Positions 51,181-60,158 of a stretch of DNA of 64,000 nucleotides are shown piece after piece. A program made the translations under genes and the position numbers. Below the pieces are notes generated by a model that ran no database searches, was not told the origin of the DNA, and worked only from the letters and a program-made list of their open reading frames with translations. The first letter of the stretch is position 1. Every line of letters starts with the position of its first letter. Source of the DNA: Clostridium hydrogeniformans DSM 21757 (GTDB taxonomy: Bacteria; Bacillota; Clostridia; Clostridiales; Clostridiaceae); contig NZ_JMLJ01000003.1 in assembly GCF_000686705.1 (NCBI RefSeq), forward strand, positions 496,001-560,000, given 5' to 3'.

Positions 51181-53835
51181 ATGGAAAAAGTCTATAAAAA
51201 ATCAAAAGAAGAATTAATGTCCATGTTAAACCTAAGTCCTAGTGGCCTTACTAGTGATCAGGTTACAAAAAACAAAACTACTTATGGCTTAAATAAGCTT
51301 AATGAAGGTAGTAAAAAATCTATTTTTGCAGTATTTATGGAGCAATTTAAAGACCTTTTAGTTATCATACTAATAATTGCAGCAACCATATCTATGTTTT
51401 TAGGAAACTTTGAAAGTGCTATAGTTATCTTTGCAGTAATAGTTCTAAATGCAATTTTAGGTACTGTTCAGCACATTAAAGCAGAACAATCCCTTAATAG
51501 CTTAAAAGCTCTCTCTTCACCAATGGCTAAGGTTTTAAGAAATGGTGAGAAAATTGAGATTCCTTCAGAGGAAGTTACTGTAGGAGACATGCTATATTTA
51601 GAAGCTGGAGATTTCGTATCTGCTGATGGTAGAATAATTGAAAACTACAGCATTCAAGTTAATGAGAGTTCATTAACTGGTGAGTCTTTAAGTGTAATAA
51701 AAAATCCTGACCTTATTGCTGAAGACAATGTTCCTATAGGTGATAGAAAAAATATGGTTTTTGCAGGAAGCCTTGTAACCTATGGTAGAGCTACAGTTAT
51801 AGTTACATCTATAGGTATGGAAACAGAACTTGGAAAGGTTGCAAAGCTTTTAGAAGGAGCTAAGGAAAAGAAGACTCCTCTTCAAGTTAGCTTAGATAAC
51901 TTTGGTAAAAAATTAGCCGTTATAATTCTTATAATATGTGCAATTATATTTGCTTTAAACATGTATAGAGGATATACACTTATGGATTCCTTTATGTTTG
52001 CAGTAGCATTAGCTGTAGCTGCAATTCCTGAGGCCTTAAGTTCTATAGTTACCATAGTACTAGCTCTTGGTACTCAGAAGATGTCAAAGGAAAATGCCAT
52101 AATAAGAAAGTTACAAGCTGTTGAAAGTCTTGGAAGTGTATCTATAATATGTTCTGATAAGACTGGAACCCTAACCCAAAATAAAATGACTGTTAAAAAA
52201 ATATATGTAGATAATAATTTAATAGAAGAAAACAATATTCAAACTAATAATAAATTAGAGAACAAATTAATTTTAATGAGTATACTTTGCAATGATGCTA
52301 CATCTTCTCAGGATGCAGAACTTGGAGACCCAACAGAAGTTGCCCTTGTAAACTTAGGTCAAAAGTATGGATTAAATGAATTATTTATAAGAAATGAATA
52401 TAAGAGATTTAGTGAAATACCTTTTGACTCTGATAGAAAACTTATGAGTACCCTTCACAAAATAAATGGACAAACTCTTATGTTTACTAAGGGTGCCTTA
52501 GATGTAATGCTAAATAGAGCTATAAAAATAGAGACTTCTAATGGAGTTCGTGAACTAACTAAAGAAGATAAAGCATCTATAGAAGAAGTTAATAAAAAAT
52601 TATCTCAAAATGGTCTTAGGGTTTTATCATTTGCTTATAAAGAAATAAATGAAATCACAGATTTAACTTTAGAAGATGAAAATGACTTAACCTTTGTTGG
52701 TCTTATTTCTATGATTGACCCTCCAAGAGAGGAATCAAAAAAAGCTGTAGAAGACTGTATAAAAGCTGGTATTAAACCTATTATGATAACTGGAGACCAT
52801 AAAATCACAGCTGCAGCTATAGCTCGTGAAATAGGAATACTTAAATATGAAAGTGAAGCTATTGAAGGTGCTAAACTTGATGATATAAGTGATGAAGAAC
52901 TTAAAAACACTGTGGAAAAGTACTCTGTTTATGCTAGAGTATCTCCTGAACATAAAATAAGAATAGTAAATGCATGGCAAGAAAAAGGTAATGTTGTGGC
53001 TATGACTGGTGATGGAGTTAATGATGCCCCTGCCTTAAAGCAAGCTGATATAGGAATAGCAATGGGTATTACTGGAACAGAAGTTGCAAAGGATGCTGCT
53101 TCTATGGTACTTACAGATGATAACTTTGCAACTATTGTAAAAGCTATAGCTAATGGTAGAAACATTTATTCTAACATTAAAAACTCTATTAAATTCTTGC
53201 TTTCTGGAAACACTGCTGGAATTTTATCTGTTTTATATGCGTCACTAGCTGCTCTACCTATACCTTTTGCACCTGTACATTTATTATTTATAAACTTACT
53301 TACAGATAGCTTACCTGCTATAGCTTTAGGTCTTGAACCTCATAATAAGAATGTTATGTCAGAAAGACCTAGAGATATACACTCCCCTATCCTTAATAAA
53401 GGTTTTACTATGGGAGTTCTAATTGAAGGTATTCTTATAGCTACAGCTACTATGATTGCCTTCCACATAGGTTTAAATAATGGGGATGAGCTTTTAGGAA
53501 GTACTATGGCCTTCTCTACCCTATGTCTTGCAAGATTAGTTCATGGGTTTACATGTAGATCTAAAGAATCTGTATTTAAAATTGGATTATTCTCTAATAA
53601 GTATTCTTGGATTGCTTTCTTCCTTGGATTTGTATTCTTAACTGCTGTTCAACTTATAGAACCTCTAAGAGGAATATTTGAAGTAAGTAAACTTAGCGGT
53701 AATGAGTTCCTTATTATATATGGACTATCTTTAGCTCCATTTATAATCCTTCAAGGATACAAGCTAATATCAAATAAAAAGACAGCAATAGAAACAGTAG
53801 TTTCAAATAACTCATCTAATAAAACTGCTGCTTAA
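51181..53835 (+). CDS. P-type cation ATPase (Ca2+/Mn2+ exporter type)
   Basis: An 884-residue P2-type ATPase. It has an N-terminal cation-ATPase domain, the TGES actuator loop (SSLTGESLS), the phosphorylation motif CSDKTGTLTQ (Asp ~327), the nucleotide site FTKGALDVM and the hinge MTGDGVNDAPALKQAD, with ten membrane helices. PEAL in VAAIPEALSSIV marks the calcium-pump branch. The yybP-ykoY riboswitch upstream argues that Mn2+ is a physiological cargo or signal, as for MgtA/CaxP-type pumps; calcium transport remains possible. RBS AAAGGGG. A terminator follows. Confidence 0.93.
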   Translation: MEKVYKKSKEELMSMLNLSPSGLTSDQVTKNKTTYGLNKLNEGSKKSIFAVFMEQFKDLLVIILIIAATISMFLGNFESAIVIFAVIVLNAILGTVQHIKAEQSLNSLKALSSPMAKVLRNGEKIEIPSEEVTVGDMLYLEAGDFVSADGRIIENYSIQVNESSLTGESLSVIKNPDLIAEDNVPIGDRKNMVFAGSLVTYGRATVIVTSIGMETELGKVAKLLEGAKEKKTPLQVSLDNFGKKLAVIILIICAIIFALNMYRGYTLMDSFMFAVALAVAAIPEALSSIVTIVLALGTQKMSKENAIIRKLQAVESLGSVSIICSDKTGTLTQNKMTVKKIYVDNNLIEENNIQTNNKLENKLILMSILCNDATSSQDAELGDPTEVALVNLGQKYGLNELFIRNEYKRFSEIPFDSDRKLMSTLHKINGQTLMFTKGALDVMLNRAIKIETSNGVRELTKEDKASIEEVNKKLSQNGLRVLSFAYKEINEITDLTLEDENDLTFVGLISMIDPPREESKKAVEDCIKAGIKPIMITGDHKITAAAIAREIGILKYESEAIEGAKLDDISDEELKNTVEKYSVYARVSPEHKIRIVNAWQEKGNVVAMTGDGVNDAPALKQADIGIAMGITGTEVAKDAASMVLTDDNFATIVKAIANGRNIYSNIKNSIKFLLSGNTAGILSVLYASLAALPIPFAPVHLLFINLLTDSLPAIALGLEPHNKNVMSERPRDIHSPILNKGFTMGVLIEGILIATATMIAFHIGLNNGDELLGSTMAFSTLCLARLVHGFTCRSKESVFKIGLFSNKYSWIAFFLGFVFLTAVQLIEPLRGIFEVSKLSGNEFLIIYGLSLAPFIILQGYKLISNKKTAIETVVSNNSSNKTAA

Positions 53836-53840
53836 TATAT

Positions 53841-53886
53841 AAAATAAACCATAGTGACATAAAAACTCACTATGGTTTATTTTTAT
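53841..53886 (+). terminator. Terminator of the P-type ATPase gene
   Basis: A perfect stem of about 17 bp, AAAATAAACCATAGTGA with its complement, then a T-rich tract. Confidence 0.88.
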
Positions 53887-53909
53887 TTTATAATTTAGAT
53901 TATTATGAG

Positions 53910-54014
53910 TTAAAGTCTTTCTTTAATAACACTTTTAACTTCTTCTAAATAATTTCTTCTAGTTTCATCTTCTACAGCTAGTACTCGCCCAAATTTAATT
54001 TTTAGTGAAATTCA
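53910..54014 (-). pseudogene. Unidentified gene tail overlapping the LigB 3' end
   Basis: In a frame different from the LigB gene, the minus strand reads KIKFGRVLAVEDETRRNYLE then EVKSVIKERL and a TAA. The charged helical composition is protein-like, but there is no start codon, and a TGA precedes it. It may be the decayed 3' end of another gene into which the LigB gene now runs. The family is not recognised. Confidence 0.4.
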
Positions 54015-54790
54015 ATAAGATCTAAACTTAAATTAGAAAATTGAAAATAAGATTTTACTATATCACACCTTTTATTCTTACTTCCAGTCCCCATTAATAT
54101 GACCAAAGGTATATAATGCTCTGGGGTTGGTACACCTTTATTTCCATAGGGTGCTTCTTTGTAATTTAAAACCCCTTCTATATTAAACTTCTCTAAATTA
54201 TTAATAACACTATTATGGAATTCCTCAGCCCAAGGAGATATATCCTCATTTATTCCTGAATTCATTTCTGTAAAGTAAAGATTGTGAACTATTCCACCAC
54301 TTCCTATAATTAGAACATCCTCATTTTTTAGAGGTTCCAGTGCTTTCCCTATATTAAATTGCTCTTCCATAGAAAGATTTCTATTTATAGACATTTGAAC
54401 TACAGGAATACTTCCTTCTGGGTCCATAAGTTTTAGTAGTGACCAGCTTCCATGATCTAGTCCCCTGTTATTATTAATAGAAAGATTCACGCCATTAGGT
54501 TTTAGTATTCCCTCTAAAAGCCCTTTAACTCTTAAGGCTAATAACTTATCACCCTTTGCTTTTATCTTTTCCTCATATAGCTCCCTTGGAAAGCCATAAA
54601 AATCATATATTGTAGTGAAATTATCCATAACCCCTATCTCTTGCATATGACTTTCATAATGGGCAGATATAATTAAAATTGATTTAGGATTTTTACGATT
54701 TTTAAAATAATCCTTAATTGATTTTGTATACTCATTATTTTCATGAATTAAAGTAGGTGCTCCATGTCCTAAAAAAATACTTGGTATCAT
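54002..54790 (-). CDS. LigB-type extradiol dioxygenase family protein (YgiD-like)
   Basis: A 262-residue member of the 4,5-DOPA extradiol dioxygenase family. Metal-ligand and catalytic residues are visible in FLGHGAPTL (His), ISAHYESH (His), GLDHGSWSLLK (His) and GSGGIVHNLYF (His). Relatives open catechol-type rings; some act on quinone or peroxide-stress products. RBS is AGGAGGTG. It is the last gene of an apparent minus-strand group (FrnE-like DsbA, NAD(P)-binding protein, LigB) under Rrf2-type operators. Oxygen-dependent activity in an anaerobe is uncertain. Confidence 0.85.
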   Translation of the reverse strand: MIPSIFLGHGAPTLIHENNEYTKSIKDYFKNRKNPKSILIISAHYESHMQEIGVMDNFTTIYDFYGFPRELYEEKIKAKGDKLLALRVKGLLEGILKPNGVNLSINNNRGLDHGSWSLLKLMDPEGSIPVVQMSINRNLSMEEQFNIGKALEPLKNEDVLIIGSGGIVHNLYFTEMNSGINEDISPWAEEFHNSVINNLEKFNIEGVLNYKEAPYGNKGVPTPEHYIPLVILMGTGSKNKRCDIVKSYFQFSNLSLDLIEFH

Positions 54791-54847
54791 AATGCTTCAC
54801 CTCCTATATCTTAAGTTTAGTAATTATTATTTTTCCTTTATAAAATT

Positions 54848-55483
54848 TTAGTATGCAACAGTAAATCTTTTATTTATAAACTTAGGATTTTCTAGTTCAT
54901 CAATAATAGCTAAGGCATAATCTTTATAAGATATTCTACTTGCTCCATTATCATCTAATATTAAATTTTCTTCATCTACACGGTATTTATAAGTCTTCTC
55001 TCCTGGTTCTATTAGAGCTGCTGGACTTAAGTTTGTCCACTTAATCTCCTTTTCAGCTTTATAAAGGTCTAAAGCCTTACTATGAGCTATAGCTATTGGC
55101 TTCCATGCCTCCTGAAATCCTTCACTGTCTAAAACTCTTTCTCCACTTGGAAGTTTTAAGCTACCAGCTCCCCCCATAGATATAATACGAGGGATTCTTT
55201 TCTTCTTAACTGCATTTATTAAGCTACTAGTAGCCTTTAAAAGAGTTTCCTCTTCTCCTACCTTTGGTCCAAATGCACTTATAACTACATCACTACCTTC
55301 AATAGCTTTTGCTAAGCTTTCCTCATTTAACACATCTCCTTGAACCACTTTTAAATTATTATGAGTTTTAGTTATTCTAGATAAATCACGAGCTAGAGCT
55401 ACCACTTCGTGTCCTCTTTCTAAAGCCTCATCTAAAATATTACTTCCAACATTCCCACTTCCACCTATTAATGCTATTTTCAT
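54848..55483 (-). CDS. NAD(P)H-binding atypical SDR protein
   Basis: About 211 residues with a Rossmann start MKIALIGGSGNVGSNILDEA, then ALARD and VVQGDVLN, and IISMGGAGSL further on. This is the NmrA/YwnB-like NAD(P)-binding group, thought to reduce quinones or sense redox state. The start is ATG 55483 with AGAGG 9 bases upstream; an ATG nine bases earlier touches that RBS. The RBS spacing and 57-base gap to LigB support co-transcription with it, and the FrnE-like gene is 159 bases upstream. Confidence 0.88.
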   Translation of the reverse strand: MKIALIGGSGNVGSNILDEALERGHEVVALARDLSRITKTHNNLKVVQGDVLNEESLAKAIEGSDVVISAFGPKVGEEETLLKATSSLINAVKKKRIPRIISMGGAGSLKLPSGERVLDSEGFQEAWKPIAIAHSKALDLYKAEKEIKWTNLSPAALIEPGEKTYKYRVDEENLILDDNGASRISYKDYALAIIDELENPKFINKRFTVAY

Positions 55484-55642
55484 ATATATCATCCTCTCTT
55501 TTAAATTATTATATTTTAATTTATTTCTACATCATCAATGTGACTTTAAGTAATACTGTTTTGTCACTAAAATTAATTATCATTACTCTTATTAATTTAT
55601 ATAGTTTTCTTTATTTACTAAAAATCTCTAATGGATTATATG

Positions 55643-56248
55643 TTATTCACTCTTAGCTAACTCCTTATCCACTATAGCTTCCATGTCCTCTACACTAGTA
55701 ACACCATAAATAATTTCATCTCCAATTACAAAGGTAGGCACAGAACTTATTTCAGCCTCTTCATAAGAATGCTTCAATGCCATATTTTGAAGATTTTTAT
55801 ATTTATCATCCTTTAAGGCTGACCTAAACCCTTCTTCATTAAGTCCTATTGATTTTGCAACTTCTACTAAAACCTCTGTGTTTTCAATGTCCTTTTCTTC
55901 CCCAAAGAAAGTTTTAAATACATTATCCACATATTCATTTCCTTTATTGTTCTCCTTAGCATAGTGATATCCTATAAAAGCTAAGTTAGTATATGGGTGA
56001 GGAGAAATGTGAGGTAAGTTCATGTTTAACTGAAGCTTATTTGCCATAGGCTTAATAAATTTCTCCCAAGACTGAACCTTCATACTATCCTCCCAAGGAT
56101 CAAGTTTTGGTGATGGAATAGGTCTTAATTCAAAAGGCATATACTCTATGGTTACATCCTTTTCCTTAGTTGCATCATGCAAAACCTTTTTTCCTAAATA
56201 ACAAAATGGACAAACAAAATCTGTGTATACTTTTATATTTAATGACAT
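55643..56248 (-). CDS. DsbA family oxidoreductase (FrnE-like)
   Basis: About 201 residues. A thioredoxin fold with CPFC active site (DFVCPFCYLGKKVL) near the N-terminus, helical insert, and the cis-Pro motif SSVPTFVIGDEIIYG. There is no signal peptide, as in cytoplasmic FrnE-type isomerases involved in oxidative or polyketide-like chemistry. Start ATG 56248 follows AGGAGGAG. The upstream 270 bases contain three copies of TTGTAAC-N7-GTTACAA, and the Rrf2 gene lies just beyond, so Rrf2 control is likely. Confidence 0.88.
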   Translation of the reverse strand: MSLNIKVYTDFVCPFCYLGKKVLHDATKEKDVTIEYMPFELRPIPSPKLDPWEDSMKVQSWEKFIKPMANKLQLNMNLPHISPHPYTNLAFIGYHYAKENNKGNEYVDNVFKTFFGEEKDIENTEVLVEVAKSIGLNEEGFRSALKDDKYKNLQNMALKHSYEEAEISSVPTFVIGDEIIYGVTSVEDMEAIVDKELAKSE

Positions 56249-56324
56249 ATTAACTCCTCCTAATGTAATATTTATATCCATAAATATTACTATTAAATTT
56301 TCTTATTACAGTGATTTAGAACAG

Positions 56325-56345
56325 TTGTAACCATACAAGTTACAA
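56325..56345. promoter_or_regulatory. Rrf2-type operator A
   Basis: TTGTAAC-N7-GTTACAA, perfect arms, 77 bases upstream of the FrnE-like start. One of four matching sites in 660 bases. Confidence 0.75.
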
Positions 56346-56405
56346 TCAAGGTAAAAAAATATTAGATTTGATTCCCTTAACTTTCTCTAATGTGTTCATA
56401 GATTA

Positions 56406-56426
56406 ATGTAACTCCTTCAGTTACAA
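56406..56426. promoter_or_regulatory. Rrf2-type operator B
   Basis: ATGTAAC-N7-GTTACAA, one mismatch from the other copies and the same spacing. It is 81 bases from operator A. Confidence 0.65.
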
Positions 56427-56472
56427 CTGGTATAAAAAAATATTTACTACTCCTATAGAGATTTATAGGATG

Positions 56473-56493
56473 TTGTAACCATAATTGTTACAA
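56473..56493. promoter_or_regulatory. Rrf2-type operator C
   Basis: TTGTAAC-N7-GTTACAA, perfect arms, just beyond the 3' end of the Rrf2 gene. Confidence 0.75.
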
Positions 56494-56518
56494 CTTTATT
56501 AAAAAAATTGAATAGGCA

Positions 56519-56947
56519 TTACTCAATTTTTCTTTTAAGTCCCATAACTATATCTTCCATAGTCACATTTTTTAACACATCTTCCATAGCCTTCTCAGCC
56601 TTAAACAAAATAATCTCAAGAACTCCTTGGATATTGGCTCCTATTGGACACTTAGGATTAGGATTTTCATGGATTTGAAAAAGTTCCCCCTCTTCAACCA
56701 CATCTACTGCTCTATAAACCTCTAGCAAAGTAATATCTTTTATGGATTTTAAAAGATATGCTCCACCTGTCCCTTTAGGTACGTCAACCAAATGTGACTT
56801 TTTAAGCATTCCAATAACCCTACGAATTACTACGGGATTTGTGTTTACACTACCAGCAATCCACTCTGAAGTACATAAATTAGTATCTTCCATGGATATT
56901 ATAGATAAAATATGAACTGCTACAGAAAATCTACTGCTTATCTTCAT
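56519..56947 (-). CDS. Rrf2-family regulator (YwnA-like)
   Basis: About 142 residues. The Rrf2 winged helix is KISSRFSVAVHILSII, then TSEWIAGSVNTNPVVIRRVI and VDVPKGTGGAYLL. The C-terminal region has only one Cys (NPKCPIG) instead of the three of IscR/NsrR, so it is not an Fe-S Rrf2; a thiol-based or ligand switch as in YwnA/CymR is more likely. Start ATG 56947 follows AGGAG; earlier in-frame codons overlap operator D. Four identical-type operators predict autoregulation and control of the downstream FrnE-like/SDR/LigB group. Confidence 0.88.
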   Translation of the reverse strand: MKISSRFSVAVHILSIISMEDTNLCTSEWIAGSVNTNPVVIRRVIGMLKKSHLVDVPKGTGGAYLLKSIKDITLLEVYRAVDVVEEGELFQIHENPNPKCPIGANIQGVLEIILFKAEKAMEDVLKNVTMEDIVMGLKRKIE

Positions 56948-56961
56948 TTTTATCACTCCTG

Positions 56962-56982
56962 TTGTAATCATTATAGTTACAA
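56962..56982. promoter_or_regulatory. Rrf2-type operator D (autoregulation)
   Basis: TTGTAAT-N7-GTTACAA, one base different in one arm, 15 bases upstream of the Rrf2 start codon. Confidence 0.72.
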
Positions 56983-57042
56983 CTAATAAATATGTCAATA
57001 GAATTTATAAATTTTTTTTATCTTACTAGTTTTACTCACAAA

Positions 57043-57076
57043 AAGGGTAGGATTACCTTTTGATAATCCTACCCTT
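57043..57076 (-). terminator. Terminator of the glucosaminidase gene
   Basis: A perfect 13-bp stem AAGGGTAGGATTA with its complement and an 8-nt loop, 25 bases beyond the stop codon. Confidence 0.85.
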
Positions 57077-57100
57077 AATTAAACCTATAAAATATAATTT

Positions 57101-58309
57101 CTAAATAACTTTTACATAGTCCTTGTGAATATATCCTAGGTTTCCTTTATACTTTACATTATACCAATCTCCTGTTACCCTTATGATTTCAAAGGTATCT
57201 TGTGGCATTAAGTAAGCTACAACTGTACTACTAGAATCAGTGCTTGGATTTTTTCTAAGTCTTAGATTACTAGTTACATTCACAACTTTACCCATTAATG
57301 TTTTTTCTTTATTATTATCTTCTGGTTTACTTGGATTAGACTCTTTAATTTCTTGTACATAGTCTTTATGTATATATCCAACCTTACCACTTACTTCTAT
57401 ATGATACCAATCTCCATTTTTACCTTTTATATTAAAGGTTTGTCCATTATTTAAATATCCTACAACAGAGGTATTTAATCCTGCACCTTGTCTTATTCTT
57501 AAATTGCTTGTTATATTTATTACTTTTCCTTTAGGTAAAGTATTGGCATCTGGAGTTTTTGGTTCCTCTGGTTTTACTTCTGGCTTAGTTTCTATTTCCT
57601 TAGATTCTTTAATTTCTTTTACATAATCTTTATGAATATATCCAACTTTACCCTTTGCATTTATATGATACCAGTCTCCACTTTTACCCTTTATTTCAAA
57701 GGTTTCTCCATTGATTAAATATCCTACAACAGAAGTATTTGTTCCTGCACCTTGTCTTATTCTTAGGTTGCTAGTTACATTAATTACCTTGCCCTTTAAG
57801 CCTTTATTTTCTTCTGGAGTTACTGGTTTTTCCTCTGGTTTATTTGGTTTATTCTCCTTACTCTCTTCTACATAGTCTTTATGAATATAACCAACTTTAC
57901 CATTTGCATTTATATGGTACCAATCCCCACTCCTACCTTTTATCTCAAAAGTTTCACCATTAATTAAGTATCCTACAACAGAGGTATTTGTTCCTGCACC
58001 TTGTCTTATCCTTAAGTTACTAGTTACATTAATTACCTTGCCCTTTAAGCCTTTATTTTCTTCTGGCGTTATTGGTTTCTCATCTGGTTTACTTGGTTTA
58101 TTTTCCTTACTTTCTTCTACATAATCTTTATGAATATAACCAACTTTTCCATTTGCATTTATATGATACCAGTCTCCACTTTTACCCTTTATTTCAAAGG
58201 TCTCTCCATTCATTAAATATCCTACAACGGAGGTATTTGTTCCTGCACCTTGTCTTATTCTTAGGTTACTTGTTACATTAATTACCTTTCCCTTTGGACC
58301 TTTATTTTC
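57101..58309 (-). repeat. Tandem SH3-domain coding repeats (five units)
   Basis: Five SH3b units in the glucosaminidase gene. The first three are nearly identical, each 83 codons (249 bp), starting at about 58309, 58060 and 57811. Each contains GKVINVTSNLRIRQGAGTNT, GYLxNGETFEIKG and GKVGYIHKDYV, with a KP/EEKP linker. Units 4 and 5 have diverged. Homogenisation of the first three suggests recent duplication or gene conversion, and copy number may vary between strains. Confidence 0.85.
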
Positions 58310-59074
58310 TTCTGGAGTTACTGGTTTTTCTGGCTTTACTCCATTATCGTTGCCTTCTGGATTACTTGTATTACCACCATTATTATTGCTTGTCCCCAAA
58401 CTTCTCTTTATAATTGAATATATCATTTGGCCATAGGTATCCCCAGCCTTAAGTGCTTCTTCAAAGGATGGATATTTATTTCTATCAAATCCTGGATAAG
58501 CCCATTTACCACCAAGCTGTTCTAAAGTTTTTGCACTTCCTCTAGCCACAAGATGGAATCTTGGATCCACCTTGGCATTTTTTAAAGGTTCTGTAGAGGC
58601 ATATGCTTTTAAGTGCTGTACTTGAGCTCTTAATCCTTCCCTAACATCTTTAAAAATAGCAGCAGTTGTCCCACCATTAACTGCTCCAATACCTCCAAAA
58701 TTATTATAATCAGCCTTAACTATTCCTTTTCCATATCCATATGTGAAGTATCCTGTTTCATGAAAAGCCTGAGCAACAAGAATATCTCCCCTTACACCCT
58801 CTTGTTCTGCCTCTTCATAAGCTATATCTATAAAGTCTTCTGGTGATACTTGAAGCTGATAGTCTGTCTTATTTAAAGCATTAAAATACTTTTTCATTTG
58901 AGCCTTTGTAGCTTCTGAATTACCCATTATATTATTGCTTTTATTATATGTTACACTTGCATAAGATTTTGATGCCACACCCTCAGCACCATAGGCAGTA
59001 TCCCCTATTATTACAATACTAGAAACAGTTATAGAACTAGCTATTATAATAGGTAGTAGTTTAGTTTTATTCAT
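57101..59074 (-). CDS. Secreted glucosaminidase with five SH3 repeats (autolysin)
   Basis: A 657-residue secreted wall hydrolase. The signal peptide is MNKTKLLPIIIASSITVSSI with cleavage near DTAYGA. A glucosaminidase (LYZ2-type) domain is at ~75-225, with the acid Glu in AFHETGYFTYG and YNNFGGIGAV. Five SH3b domains follow from ~256 to the end and probably bind peptidoglycan. It cleaves the GlcNAc-MurNAc glycan chain during growth or cell separation. ATG 59074 has GGGAGG 7 bases upstream; a longer in-frame start 45 bases earlier is poor. Monocistronic. SH3 repeats may vary between strains. Confidence 0.92.
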   Translation of the reverse strand: MNKTKLLPIIIASSITVSSIVIIGDTAYGAEGVASKSYASVTYNKSNNIMGNSEATKAQMKKYFNALNKTDYQLQVSPEDFIDIAYEEAEQEGVRGDILVAQAFHETGYFTYGYGKGIVKADYNNFGGIGAVNGGTTAAIFKDVREGLRAQVQHLKAYASTEPLKNAKVDPRFHLVARGSAKTLEQLGGKWAYPGFDRNKYPSFEEALKAGDTYGQMIYSIIKRSLGTSNNNGGNTSNPEGNDNGVKPEKPVTPEENKGPKGKVINVTSNLRIRQGAGTNTSVVGYLMNGETFEIKGKSGDWYHINANGKVGYIHKDYVEESKENKPSKPDEKPITPEENKGLKGKVINVTSNLRIRQGAGTNTSVVGYLINGETFEIKGRSGDWYHINANGKVGYIHKDYVEESKENKPNKPEEKPVTPEENKGLKGKVINVTSNLRIRQGAGTNTSVVGYLINGETFEIKGKSGDWYHINAKGKVGYIHKDYVKEIKESKEIETKPEVKPEEPKTPDANTLPKGKVINITSNLRIRQGAGLNTSVVGYLNNGQTFNIKGKNGDWYHIEVSGKVGYIHKDYVQEIKESNPSKPEDNNKEKTLMGKVVNVTSNLRLRKNPSTDSSSTVVAYLMPQDTFEIIRVTGDWYNVKYKGNLGYIHKDYVKVI

Positions 59075-59505
59075 TTTAATCCTCCCTCTTTTTCCATTCT
59101 TTTCTATTTTTTTATACAAATTCCCCCATAAAGAAATTATACATTATAAACCTTCAATAGTTAATAGGTTTTATGAAATACTTGTCCACAATTTAAACTT
59201 TTGTTAATATTCTTAAACAATGTAAACGCACATTAAACAATAGTTGAATAATTGGTTAATATTTGAATAAATGGTTTGTATACTCCAACATTTGATATAC
59301 AATGGTGTAAAAGGTTAAAAGGAGATGATGCATATGGGGGAAAGTTCCTATCTATTACTTAGTAGGTTTTTAGCTCCTAATGTATAAATATAACCATATT
59401 TTATTGCTATAGGGGCTTTTAATAAAGCATCTTAGAGAAAATAAATAGTCTATATTTATTTTTTCGAGATTTCTAAATATAAACTTTAGGAAAGAGGTAG
59501 TTATT
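59075..59505. other. Divergent region before L25/Ctc
   Basis: 431 bases between the divergent glucosaminidase and L25 genes. The sequence is AT-rich with a TGTAAACGCACATTA at about 59221 that only loosely resembles a catabolite-response element. Promoters for both genes must lie here; I see no clear riboswitch or operator. Confidence 0.4.
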
Positions 59506-60048
59506 ATGTCACAATTAGCAGTTAAAATAAATGAAAGAGAAATAAATGAAAATTCTAAATCTATAAGAAGAAATGGAGAAACTCCTGGAATAATATACGG
59601 AGAGTTTTTAGACAAGTCTATTCCCATTAAAGTTAATAACTCTGTACTAAATAAGTTATTAAGATATAACTCAAAGGGTTCTATCTTAAAATTAGATCTT
59701 AATGACGCTCATAAATATTGCGTTGTTAAAGAAGTACAAAAGGATATTATAACAGGTAAGGTTATCCACGTAGACTTCCAATATGTTAAAGAAAATGAAG
59801 TTATAAAGATGAAAATCCCTGTAAACTTTATAGGTCTTGAAAACTTAGAACTTAAAAGATTGGTTTTAGAATCATTCTTAAATGAAATAGAAATGCAAGG
59901 ACAGGTTGAAAAAATACCTGAATATATAGAAATAGATGTTTCGAAAAACAATTATGATGACAAAATATTTGTTAAAGATATTAAACTACCAGAAGGAGTT
60001 AGACTTCTAACTGAAGGTGAGACTCTTCTGGCTGTAGTTAACGGATAG
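59506..60048 (+). CDS. rplY: Ribosomal protein L25 / general stress protein Ctc
   Basis: A 180-residue bL25 of the long TL5/Ctc form, binding 5S rRNA in the large subunit. The N-terminal L25 barrel includes SIRRNGETPGIIYGEFLDKS and YCVVKEVQKDIITGKVIHVD. A C-terminal beta domain ends LPEGVRLLTEGETLLAVV, as in Ctc proteins. The usual neighbour spoVC/pth is not present here, so this may be a relocated or isolated copy. RBS is AAAGAGGTAG. Hairpins at ~60060-60092 and 60113-60156 follow it. Confidence 0.92.
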   Translation: MSQLAVKINEREINENSKSIRRNGETPGIIYGEFLDKSIPIKVNNSVLNKLLRYNSKGSILKLDLNDAHKYCVVKEVQKDIITGKVIHVDFQYVKENEVIKMKIPVNFIGLENLELKRLVLESFLNEIEMQGQVEKIPEYIEIDVSKNNYDDKIFVKDIKLPEGVRLLTEGETLLAVVNG

Positions 60049-60112
60049 ATTCTCATATATTCTTCTTGAAATAAAAACTATTTTAAGAAGAATGTACTTA
60101 TTATTCTTTAAC

Positions 60113-60156
60113 AAAAAGAACTACCTTAAGTTAAAAATTAAGGCAGTTCTTTTTTA
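60113..60156. terminator. Bidirectional terminator between L25 and Crp/Fnr gene
   Basis: AAAAAGAACTACCTTAA pairs with TTAAGGCAGTTCTTTTT with one mismatch around a short loop, flanked by A- and T-runs. Confidence 0.8.
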
Positions 60157-60158
60157 TT

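Noticed and set aside
57101-58309. CRISPR-like periodic sequence
   Set aside because: The period is 249 bases and every unit codes for an SH3 domain; it is a protein repeat, not an array with spacers.
59221-59235. Possible catabolite-response element TGTAAACGCACATTA
   Set aside because: It lacks the palindromic second half and is far from both genes' likely starts.
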